From Pseudomonadota bacterium (GTDB lineage Bacteria; Chloroflexota; UBA6077; JAJPHF01): DNA of 59,937 bases. The translations under genes were made by a program, and so were the position numbers. This document shows positions 24,139-31,288 of this stretch, in pieces. Each line of letters starts with the position of its first letter. The first letter of the stretch is position 1. Where the stretch lies: contig JAJPHF010000066.1 in NCBI GenBank assembly GCA_021325365.1, forward strand, positions 1-59,937. The letters run 5' to 3'. The notes beneath the pieces are model-generated. The model was not told where the DNA came from. It made no database searches and saw only the letters and a list, made by a program, of their open reading frames with translations.

Positions 24139-25926
24139 GTGGCCGTTCGAGAGGCAACCCCGCCACAGACCCGGAACCTCGTGAGCATGTCCTGGGACCC
24201 GATCACGCGGATCATCGGGAACCTGGGCATCTACACCAAGATCGACTTCGACAACCGCGAAGTCGTCGAGTGCAAGAGCACCTCCTCCATCTTCCGCGGC
24301 TACAGCGTGTTCATGAAAGGCAAGGACCCGCGCGACGCGCACTTCATCACCAGCCGCATCTGCGGCATCTGCGGCGACAACCACGCCGTCTGCTCCGTCT
24401 ACGCGCAGAACATGGCGTATGGCATCGCCATGCCGAACATGGCGGAGTGGATCTCCAACCTCGGCGAGGCGGCCGAGTACATGTTCGACCACGCGATCTT
24501 CCAGGACAACCTGGTGTTCGTGGACTTCTGCGAGCAGATGGTGAAGGAGACGAACCCCAAGCTGCTGGAGAAGGCCGAGCAGGCCGCGGCGCCGCACGCC
24601 GACATCCACGGCTTCCGCACCATCGCCGACATCATGCGCTCCTTCAACCCCTTCACCGGGCAGACGTACAAAGAGGCGCTGCAGATGAGCCGCCTCACCC
24701 GCGAGATGTTCTGCCTGATGGAGGGGCGCCACGTGCATCCCTCGACGATCTATCCGGGCGGGGTGGGCACGGTCGTCACGCCGCAGGTGTTCAGCGACTA
24801 CCTGGTGCGGCTGATGCGCTTCCTGGACTTCGTGAAGAAGATCGTGCCGATGAACGACGACGTGTTCGACTTCTTCTACGACGCCCTGCCGGGCTACGAG
24901 AAGGTGGGCCAGCGGCGGGTGCTGCTGGGCTGCTGGGGCTCGTTCCAGAACCCCTACGTCTGCGATTACAAGTACGAGCACATGGCCGACTGGGGCCGGG
25001 CGATGTACGTCACGCCGGGCATCGTCGTGGACGGCCAGCTCGTCACCACGAGCCTGGTGGACATCAACCTCGGCATCCGCATCCTGCTGGGCAGCTCGTA
25101 CTACCAGGACTGGGAGAACGAGGAGACGTTCGTCACGCGCGACCCGCTGGGCAATCCCATCGACAAGCGGCACCCGTGGAACCAGACCACGATCCCCAAG
25201 CCGCAGAAGCGCGACCTGGAGGGCGGCAACTATAGCTGGGTGATGAGCCCGCGCTGGTACGACCAGCGTACGGGCGACTACCTGGCGCTGGACACCGGCG
25301 GCGGGCCGCTTGCCCGGCTGTGGGCCACCGCGCTGGCAGGCCTGGTGGACATCGGCTACGTCAAGTCCACGGGCCACAGCGTCCAGATCAACCTGCCGAA
25401 GTCGGCGGCGCAGCCCGAGTTCCAGTTCGAGTGGAAGATCCCGCAGTGGTCGAACGCGATCGAGCGCGACCGGGCGCGCATCTACTTCCTCGCCTACGCC
25501 GCGGCGGCAGCCTTCTTCCTCCTCGACAAGGCGTTCGAGCACGTCCGCGCGGGCGACGTCAAGGTGTTCCAGGACTTCGAGGTGCCCGACGAGGCGATTG
25601 GCTGCGGCTTCCACGAGGCGGTGCGCGGCGTGCTGTCACACCACCTGGTCATCCGCGACGGCAAGATCGCCAACTACCATCCCTACCCGCCGACGCCGTG
25701 GAACGCCAGCCCGCGCGACTCCTACGGCACGCCGGGGCCGTACGAGGACGCGGTGCAGGGCATGCCGATCTTCGAGGAGAACGGCCGCGAGAACTTCAAG
25801 GGCATCGACATCATGCGCGCCGTGCGCAGCTTCGATCCCTGCCTGCCCTGCGGCGTCCACATGTACCTGGGCGACGGCAAGGTGCTGGAGCAGCGCCACT
25901 CGCCGACGTTCGGGGTGCGCGGCTAG
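24139..25926 (+). CDS. hhyL: [NiFe]-hydrogenase large subunit, group 1h type (HhyL)
   Basis: The 595-residue catalytic subunit. The Ni-Fe ligands are Cys75/Cys78 (SRICGICGDNH) and Cys568/Cys571 (DPCLPCGVH). The protein ends 21 residues after His574, so the maturation protease at 29749 would remove that tail. The N-terminal SWDPITRIIGNLGIYTKIDF and the long central EDLxx-like region with WVMSPRWYDQRTGDYLALDT are typical of group 1h. GTG 24139 follows GAGGAGGCAGGAGCA, 16 bases after the hhyS stop. Expected role: oxidation of trace atmospheric H2, feeding the respiratory chain during starvation (family knowledge). Confidence 0.96.
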   Translation: MAVREATPPQTRNLVSMSWDPITRIIGNLGIYTKIDFDNREVVECKSTSSIFRGYSVFMKGKDPRDAHFITSRICGICGDNHAVCSVYAQNMAYGIAMPNMAEWISNLGEAAEYMFDHAIFQDNLVFVDFCEQMVKETNPKLLEKAEQAAAPHADIHGFRTIADIMRSFNPFTGQTYKEALQMSRLTREMFCLMEGRHVHPSTIYPGGVGTVVTPQVFSDYLVRLMRFLDFVKKIVPMNDDVFDFFYDALPGYEKVGQRRVLLGCWGSFQNPYVCDYKYEHMADWGRAMYVTPGIVVDGQLVTTSLVDINLGIRILLGSSYYQDWENEETFVTRDPLGNPIDKRHPWNQTTIPKPQKRDLEGGNYSWVMSPRWYDQRTGDYLALDTGGGPLARLWATALAGLVDIGYVKSTGHSVQINLPKSAAQPEFQFEWKIPQWSNAIERDRARIYFLAYAAAAAFFLLDKAFEHVRAGDVKVFQDFEVPDEAIGCGFHEAVRGVLSHHLVIRDGKIANYHPYPPTPWNASPRDSYGTPGPYEDAVQGMPIFEENGRENFKGIDIMRAVRSFDPCLPCGVHMYLGDGKVLEQRHSPTFGVRG

Positions 25927-25961
25927 GGGGCGGTCCACCCCGCCGAGAAGGGACGACGGCG

Positions 25962-26843
25962 TTGGACGACACGACGGTGCAGGCGCGCGTCGCCGCGGTC
26001 GAGGCGCGGCTCGCGGCGATCGAGGCGCTGCCCGACGCGACGGCGCGGGCGGCGGCGGCCGAGGCCGTGCAGGGCCTCCTCGAGCTGTACGGCGAGGGGC
26101 TGGCCCGCATCCTGGCGAGCGCGGCGGCGACAGGCGGCGACGGGCTGGTCGAGGCGCTGGCGGGGGACGAGCTAGTGTCGCACCTGCTGCTGCTGCACGG
26201 GCTGCACCCACTCGCTGTCGAGACGCGGGTGCGGCGCGCGCTGGAGGACGTGCGGCCCTACCTGGCGTCGCACGGCGGCAACGTGGAGCTACTCGGCGTC
26301 GAGGAGGGCGTCGCCCGCCTGCGGCTCCAGGGAAGCTGCAGCGGCTGCCCGTCGTCGGCGATGACGCTGAAGCTGGCCATCGAGGAGGCCATCCTGCAAG
26401 CCGCCCCAGATCTGGAGGGCATCGAGGCCGAGGGCGTGGCGCAGCCGCCGCGGCCCATCACCTTCGTGGACCGTCCGCCGGCGGTGGCCCCGCCGCCGGC
26501 GGAGCGGTCTAGCGCGTGGACGACCGCCGGGGCGCTGCCGCAGCTGGCCGGCGGCGGGCTGCTGCTAAAGGACGTGGCCGGGGAGGCGGTGCTGTTCTTG
26601 AAGCTGGGCGACGACTACTACGCCTACCGTCCCGCGTGCCCGGCGTGCGGGCAGTCGCTGGCGGACGGCGCCCTCGCCGCCGACGCGCTGGCCTGCGCCG
26701 GCTGCGGCCGCCGCTACGACGCGCGGCGGGCGGGGCGGTGCCTCGACGCGCCCCACCTGCACCTGGAGCCGATCCCCCTGCTGGCCGGCGAGGCGGGGCT
26801 GCTGAAGGTGGCGCTGCCGAGCGCCGTGGGCGGCGCGCGATGA
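25962..26843 (+). CDS. NifU C-terminal domain fused to a Rieske-like domain with four cysteines
   Basis: A 293-residue two-domain protein. Residues about 90-160 are a NifU-type scaffold: SHGGNVELLGVEEGVARLRL then Cys126-x-x-Cys129 (GSCSGCPSS). Residues about 195-290 align by eye with a Rieske domain (LADGAL, RRYDARRAGRCLD), but the usual CxH...CxxH is CxxC (226/229) and CxxC (245/248). That makes it a rubredoxin- or zinc-ribbon-like site. It lies 35 bases after hhyL and overlaps DUF5947 (ATGA). A NifU/Rieske pair is commonly next to group 1h hydrogenases and may carry electrons or deliver Fe-S clusters. The start is TTG 25962 behind GAGAAGGGA; GTG 25977 is the alternative. Confidence 0.85.
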   Translation: MDDTTVQARVAAVEARLAAIEALPDATARAAAAEAVQGLLELYGEGLARILASAAATGGDGLVEALAGDELVSHLLLLHGLHPLAVETRVRRALEDVRPYLASHGGNVELLGVEEGVARLRLQGSCSGCPSSAMTLKLAIEEAILQAAPDLEGIEAEGVAQPPRPITFVDRPPAVAPPPAERSSAWTTAGALPQLAGGGLLLKDVAGEAVLFLKLGDDYYAYRPACPACGQSLADGALAADALACAGCGRRYDARRAGRCLDAPHLHLEPIPLLAGEAGLLKVALPSAVGGAR

Positions 26844-27514
26844 TCGACGAGCGCCCGCGGCCGTTCGCGACGCTGCAGCGGTTCGCCCAGCGCGCGACGC
26901 AAGCGACGGCGGCGGCGCAGGAGCGCTGCGACCTGTGCAGCGAGCCGGTCCCGCCGGGGCACCGACACCTGCTCACGGTGGCCACGCGGGAGATGCAGTG
27001 CGTCTGCCGGGCGTGCGCCGTGCTGTTCGGCAACGCGGCGGCCAGCGAGGGCAAGTACCGGCTCGTGCCGGACCGGCGCCTGGCGCTCGCCGACTTCGCG
27101 CTTAGCGCCGCCCAGTGGGAGAGCCTGCGCGTGCCGGTGGGCATTGCCTTCTTCTTCTACAGCACGCCCGCCGGCCGGGTCGTCGCCTACTATCCGAGCC
27201 CGATGGGGCCGGTCGAGTCCCTGCTGCGGCTCGACACCTGGGAGGAGCTGGCGGCGCGCAACCCCGTCTTGCGTCAGATGGAGCCGGACGTGGAGGCGCT
27301 GCTGGTCAACCGCGCGCGCGGCGCGTCGCAGCACTATCTCGTGCCCATCGACGAGTGCTACAGCCTGGTGGGGCTGATCCGCCGCTACTGGCGGGGGCTG
27401 GGCGGCGGGCAGGCGGTTTGGGCGGAGATCGGGCGCTTCTTCGAGACGCTCCAGGCGCGGGCGCGGCCCGTGGCCCCGGCAGACAAGGAGAGAGCGAATG
27501 GAAGTGATGGATAA
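26840..27514 (+). CDS. DUF5947 family hydrogenase-associated protein
   Basis: A 224-residue protein matching DUF5947, found beside group 1h hydrogenases. A probable zinc site is made by CDLCSEPVPPGHRHLL and CVCRACAVLF in the first 60 residues. The body has FFFYSTPAGRVVAYYPSPMGPVESLL and EPDVEALLVNRARG. No membrane span. ATG 26840 overlaps the previous stop (ATGA) and its end overlaps the 72-aa gene by 17 bases, so it is tightly coupled. The role is unknown; assembly factor or electron-transfer partner are guesses from location. Confidence 0.88.
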   Translation: MIDERPRPFATLQRFAQRATQATAAAQERCDLCSEPVPPGHRHLLTVATREMQCVCRACAVLFGNAAASEGKYRLVPDRRLALADFALSAAQWESLRVPVGIAFFFYSTPAGRVVAYYPSPMGPVESLLRLDTWEELAARNPVLRQMEPDVEALLVNRARGASQHYLVPIDECYSLVGLIRRYWRGLGGGQAVWAEIGRFFETLQARARPVAPADKERANGSDG

Positions 27515-27716
27515 CCTGTGCGTCGGCAAGCCGGACACGACGCCGTCCAAGCCGGCGCACACGACCGGCGTGCGGGAGGGCAACGAGCCCGGCGGCTTCG
27601 CGAAGGAGCCGGGCCACCTGCCGAACGGCCGCGCGACCGCCCGGCGCTCGACCGGCATCAATCCCGGTAAGAGGAACCCAATCGACTCGCGCATGCCCAA
27701 CCTGCCGCCGGCCTGA
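27498..27716 (+). CDS. 72-aa conserved-looking hydrogenase-cluster protein
   Basis: A 72-residue Pro/Gly/Arg-rich protein. It contains HTTGVREGNEPGG, a repeat-like GHLPNGRATARRSTGINPG and ends DSRMPNLPPA. I recall similar short proteins with an ARRSTGIN...PID..MPNL ending beside group 1h hydrogenases, but I cannot run a search. Probably disordered in isolation, so it may wrap a partner. The ATG has AAGGAGAGCGA upstream. It overlaps the DUF5947 gene by 17 bases. Confidence 0.75.
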   Translation: MEVMDNLCVGKPDTTPSKPAHTTGVREGNEPGGFAKEPGHLPNGRATARRSTGINPGKRNPIDSRMPNLPPA

Positions 27717-27781
27717 GCCGCCGTGCCGGCGACGCGCCCTGCCCGCGCCGCGTGTCCGCAGCTTCGCCCGAGGAGCGCGCC

Positions 27782-28417
27782 TTGCCCGACCTCGACTTCC
27801 GCGTCGAGCACGCCGAGACGCTGCCGTTCGCGGCGGCGCCGTGCCTGCTGTTCCGCCTGCGCATCGCGAACGCGGGCGGCGAGCCGGTGCGCTCGATCAT
27901 GCTGAACACGCAGATTCGCATCGCGCCGAACGAGCGCCACTACGCGGCGGGCGAGCAGGCACGGCTGGCGGAGCTGTTCGGCGAGGCGGCGCGCTGGGGC
28001 GAGACGCTGAAGAGCCTGTTGTGGGCGAACACGACGCTGCTCGTGCCGCCGTTCAGCGGCGCGGCGCAAGTGGACCTGCCGGTGCCGTGTACCTACGACT
28101 TCGAGGTGGTCAGCGCCAAGTACTTCGCCGCGCTCGAAGGCGGCGAGGTGCCGCTGGAATTCCTGTTCAGCGGCACGGTGTTCTACGCGGGCGCGGGGGG
28201 GCTGCGGGTGGAGCAGATCCCCTGGGAAAAGGAGGCGCGCTACGAGCTGCCGGTGGCAGTGTGGCAGGAGACGATGGAGCGCTACTTCCCCAACAGCGCC
28301 TGGCTGCGCATGCGCAAGGAGACGTTCGAGCGGCTGTACCGCTACAGGGCGCGGCAGAGCCTGCCCACCTGGGACGACGTCCTGGAGCGCCTGCTGCGCG
28401 CCGGCGGGGAGGATTGA
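27782..28417 (+). CDS. DUF6084 family hydrogenase-associated protein
   Basis: A 211-residue soluble protein. The TTG start at 27782 has GAGGAG seven bases upstream and gives the family-like beginning PDLDFRVEHAETLPFAAAP; an in-frame GTG at 27752 lacks a good site. Core blocks are RLRIANAGGEPVRSIMLNTQ, RWGETLKSLLWANTTLLVPP, CTYDFEVVSAKYFAALEGGE and YFPNSAWLRMRKETFERLYR. It looks like a beta-sandwich with a helical tail. Its place between the structural and maturation genes suggests a role specific to this hydrogenase; biochemical function is unknown. Confidence 0.85.
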   Translation: MPDLDFRVEHAETLPFAAAPCLLFRLRIANAGGEPVRSIMLNTQIRIAPNERHYAAGEQARLAELFGEAARWGETLKSLLWANTTLLVPPFSGAAQVDLPVPCTYDFEVVSAKYFAALEGGEVPLEFLFSGTVFYAGAGGLRVEQIPWEKEARYELPVAVWQETMERYFPNSAWLRMRKETFERLYRYRARQSLPTWDDVLERLLRAGGED

Positions 28418-28423
28418 GCGGAC

Positions 28424-29752
28424 GTGGACGCGGTAGCGAAGATCGCGGCGACCGTGCTGTACGAGGGCTACGTGCTGTGGCCGTACCGGCGCTCGGCGAC
28501 GAAGAACCAGAAGCGCTGGACGTTCGGCGGCGTGTACCCGCCCGCCTACAGCGAGGCGAGCGGCGGCGTCGATCCGTGGTACGTGCAGACCGAGTGCCTG
28601 GTGCGCGGCGCGGCGCCCGTGGTCGGCGTGCAGGTGCGCTTCCTCCACATCGTGGCGCGGCAGGCCGCGCGCCGCTACGCCGACGGCACGCTGGAGCCGG
28701 TGGACGCGCTGCAAGCGGGGCCGGAGCGGTACCTGACCTGGGACGAGGCGACCGAGCGCGAGGTGGCCCTCGACCCGCTGCCCCTGACGGCGCTGGCGAC
28801 GCCGTGGCAGGTCGTCCTCGACGTGCCCGCCGGCCGCGAGGAGGAGCCGCTGGTGGCGCCCGACGGGACGCCCGCCGGGGCGCTGGTGCGAAGCTGGGAG
28901 GCGCTGACAGGGACCGTCGAGGTCGCCGCGCGGGAGGTCGAGCCGGCGGTGTTCCAGCTGAGGGTGCGGCTGGCCAACCGCGCGGCCGACCCGGGCCGTG
29001 AGCGCGAGCGGGCGCTGCGGCAGACGCTCGTCTCGACGCACGTCGTGCTGCGGGCGACGGCCGGGGAGTTCGTGTCGCTCACCGACCCGCCGGCCGACCT
29101 GGCGCGCGCGGCGGCGCGCTGCGAGAACGTCAAGCTGTGGCCGGTGCTGGTGGGCGAGGCGGGCGAGCGCAACACGCTGCTGGCGGCGCCGATCATCCTG
29201 CCCGACTACCCGCAGATCGCGCCGGAGAGCCCCGGCGACCTGTTCGACGGCACCGAGATCGACCAGATGCTCGTGCTGAACGTGCTCACGCTTACCGACG
29301 CCGAGAAGGCCGAGATGCGGGCCTCCGATCCGCGGGCCCGCGAGATCCTGGAGCGCACGGAGGCGCTGACGCTCGACGACTTCATGAACCTGCACGGCGC
29401 GATCCGCGACTTCCGCCTGCTGGGCGACGAGGGCTTGCCGGACCCGTTCTTCGGGGGGCTGGAGCGGCCGGCGCCGACGAGCGTGCGGGTGGGCGGCGTG
29501 GACCTGCGGCAGGGCAGCCGCGTGCGGCTGCGCCCGCGGCCGGGCGCCGACGTGATGGACGTCGTGCTGGCCGGGCGAGTGGCGTTCGTCGAGGGCATCG
29601 AGCAGGACTACGAGGACCGCATCCACTTGGCGGTGACGCTGGCGGACGACCCGGGGCGCGACCTGGGCATCGCGCGGCAGCCCGGGCACCGCTTCTTCTT
29701 CGCGCCGGACGAGGTGGAACCGCTGGACGACGGCGCGGCGGGACCGCCATGA
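28424..29752 (+). CDS. Uncharacterised 442-aa hydrogenase-cluster protein
   Basis: A 442-residue soluble protein that I cannot place in a named family. It opens with KIAATVLYEGYVLWPYRRSA and TKNQKRWTFGGVYPPAYSEA, then WYVQTECLV, CENVKLWPVLVGEAGERNTL and ILPDYPQIAPESPGDLFDGT. Near the end are GSRVRLRPRPGADVMDVVLA and the acidic IEQDYEDRIHLAVTL. No signal, TM or cysteine cluster. GTG 28424 starts 6 bases after DUF6084 stops and its end overlaps the maturation protease (ATGA). Genes of this size recur in group 1h loci (family knowledge, from memory), so it probably belongs to the complex or its assembly. Confidence 0.75.
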   Translation: MDAVAKIAATVLYEGYVLWPYRRSATKNQKRWTFGGVYPPAYSEASGGVDPWYVQTECLVRGAAPVVGVQVRFLHIVARQAARRYADGTLEPVDALQAGPERYLTWDEATEREVALDPLPLTALATPWQVVLDVPAGREEEPLVAPDGTPAGALVRSWEALTGTVEVAAREVEPAVFQLRVRLANRAADPGRERERALRQTLVSTHVVLRATAGEFVSLTDPPADLARAAARCENVKLWPVLVGEAGERNTLLAAPIILPDYPQIAPESPGDLFDGTEIDQMLVLNVLTLTDAEKAEMRASDPRAREILERTEALTLDDFMNLHGAIRDFRLLGDEGLPDPFFGGLERPAPTSVRVGGVDLRQGSRVRLRPRPGADVMDVVLAGRVAFVEGIEQDYEDRIHLAVTLADDPGRDLGIARQPGHRFFFAPDEVEPLDDGAAGPP

Positions 29753-30282
29753 GCGAGCCGCAGGTCCTCGTCGCCGGCATCGGCAACGTCTTTCTGGGCG
29801 ACGACGCCTTCGGCGTCGAGGTGGCCCAACGCCTCGCGGCGCGCGCGTGGCCGCCGGGCGTCCGCGTGGTGGATTTCGGCATCCGCGCGTTCGACCTGGC
29901 GTACGCGCTGCTCGACGAGCCGGACGTGGCGATCCTGGTGGACGCGCTGCCGCGCGGCGAGGCGCCCGGCACGCTGTACGTGGTCGAGCCCGACCTGGAC
30001 GCACTGGATGCCGCGACGGCCGTGGCGGTGGACGCCCACACGATTGATCCGGTGCAGGTGTTCTGCCTGGTGAAGGCGCTGGACGGCCGGCCGCGGCGCG
30101 TGCTGGTGGTGGGCTGCGAGCCGGCGACGCTCGACGCCGACGAGGAGGGGCGCATCGGCCTCAGCGCGCCGGTGCAGGCGGCCGTGGACGAGGCGATCGG
30201 GCTGGTGGAGTCGCTCGTCGCCCGGGCGCTCGGTGCCAGCGCGGGCGCTGACGCGGCCAGCGGCGGCCCGATCGTCGCGTAG
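29749..30282 (+). CDS. Hydrogenase maturation endopeptidase (HyaD/HybD family)
   Basis: A 177-residue nickel-dependent protease that clips the C-terminal tail of the large subunit after metal insertion. Metal ligands are visible as E/D in GIGNVFLGDDAFGVEVAQRL (Glu/Asp), the Asp in ILVDALPRG, and the His in DAHTIDPVQV. The HyaD signature GIGNxxLxDDxxGVxV is complete. It overlaps the 442-aa gene by ATGA and precedes the 39-aa membrane peptide. Its natural substrate here is the DPCLPCGVH tail of HhyL. Confidence 0.92.
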   Translation: MSEPQVLVAGIGNVFLGDDAFGVEVAQRLAARAWPPGVRVVDFGIRAFDLAYALLDEPDVAILVDALPRGEAPGTLYVVEPDLDALDAATAVAVDAHTIDPVQVFCLVKALDGRPRRVLVVGCEPATLDADEEGRIGLSAPVQAAVDEAIGLVESLVARALGASAGADAASGGPIVA

Positions 30283-30318
30283 CGAGGAAGCCGGTCAGGG
30301 CGGTGGAAGGGAGTCAGC

Positions 30319-30438
30319 ATGAAGACGGTCGGCATGATCAGCACGGCGCTGTTCGCGCTCATCGCGGCGGCGGCGGTCGCGATGATCGTGGCGTCGCTGC
30401 CGGAGATCAAGCGCTACATCAAGATGGAGATGATGTAG
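30319..30438 (+). CDS. 39-aa single-span membrane peptide (DUF6893-like)
   Basis: A short frame: MKTVGMISTALFALIAAAA starts a hydrophobic helix of about 22 residues, then SLPEIKRYIKMEMM gives a basic, cytoplasmic tail. The LPEIKRYxxM pattern matches DUF6893, small membrane proteins seen in hydrogenase loci. The ATG has GGAAGGGAG upstream. Lying after the maturation protease and before the MITE, it may anchor the hydrogenase or link it to the quinone pool (inference). Too small for most gene callers. Confidence 0.75.
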   Translation: MKTVGMISTALFALIAAAAVAMIVASLPEIKRYIKMEMM

Positions 30439-30497
30439 GGGCGTCCGCGGCAGGCCGGGCGCCGCGGGGCGGCGGTGGCAGCTGACCGGGATGTGCC

Positions 30498-30714
30498 CTA
30501 GTGCTTTGTCACGTGTAGATTGCGGCCCACGACGCCGGCCTGATGAAGGTTGAGGAATTCATTGGGTACTGGTAGCGGAGCCATGCCGCCGTAAACGGCG
30601 GGCCACCGGGGCTTGCTGGAGGCCGGCCGGCTGGCCGCTCTCCCCGACTAATTTGTCAATCTTCATCACGGCGGCGTCTGGCAAGCTGGCAATTCAAGTG
30701 TGACAGACTACTAG
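30498..30714. mobile_element. MITE (209 bp, about 66-bp terminal inverted repeats, CTAG duplication)
   Basis: The termini (30502-30567 and 30645-30710) are imperfect inverted repeats sharing TGTCAC, ACGCCG, TGATGAAG and TTGA blocks. CTAG flanks both sides (30498-30501, 30711-30714). There is no coding capacity. A 4-bp CTAG-type duplication is known for IS701-family elements, so that family may supply the transposase (inference). It splits the hydrogenase cluster between the DUF6893-like gene and hypA. Confidence 0.8.
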
Positions 30715-30741
30715 GCCTGCTACGCGCGGAAGGGAGAGGCC

Positions 30742-31197
30742 ATGCACGAGATGGCGCTGGCCGAGGGTGTCCTGGCGGTGGTGCTCGACGTGGCCGACGG
30801 GGAGCCGGTGCGGCGGGTGCGGCTCAGCGTGGGCGTGCTACAAGCCGTCGTGCCGGATAGCATGCAGCTCTGCTTCCAGATGGCCGCCCAGGACACCAAC
30901 GCCGCCCACGCGGTGATCGAGCTGACCGACGTGCCGGCGCGCCTGGTGTGCCACGGCTGCGGCGCGGAGAGCGAGTTTCGGGCGCCCCCGTTCAATTGCC
31001 GCCAGTGCGGCGCGGGCGACGTCGCCGTGGTGGCGGGCGACGAGCTGCTGGTGGACGCCGTCGAGCTAGCGAGCGGCTGGCGCTACCGGCCCGGCGCGGA
31101 GGGCGCCGCGCCGGTGGCGGTCGAGGTGCCCGCGAGCCACCTCGCCGAGCACGCGCGGGACGCCGCGGCGCACCCCGGCGCGGCGGGGCTGGCGTAG
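30742..31197 (+). CDS. hypA: Hydrogenase nickel incorporation protein HypA
   Basis: A 151-residue nickel chaperone. It starts with the Ni-binding MHE motif (MHEMALAEGV), and the zinc site is Cys70/Cys73 and Cys86/Cys89 (CHGCG, CRQCG). The C-terminal tail after residue 120 is longer than usual. It normally works with HypB, which is not in this cluster. The ATG has GGAAGGGAGAGG upstream and is 28 bases after the MITE, so transcription may come from a promoter in or before that element. Confidence 0.94.
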   Translation: MHEMALAEGVLAVVLDVADGEPVRRVRLSVGVLQAVVPDSMQLCFQMAAQDTNAAHAVIELTDVPARLVCHGCGAESEFRAPPFNCRQCGAGDVAVVAGDELLVDAVELASGWRYRPGAEGAAPVAVEVPASHLAEHARDAAAHPGAAGLA

Positions 31198-31288
31198 CGC
31201 GCGCCAGGGAGCGGACAGCGGACCCGCAGGATGCGCGCGATCCAGCGCCGCGCGATGGGCAGCGGAGCGCGCGGGCCAGGGAGCAGGT

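Noticed and set aside
24049..25614. 521-residue frame antisense to hhyL
   Set aside because: The hydrogenase large subunit on the other strand has every diagnostic motif; this frame has none.
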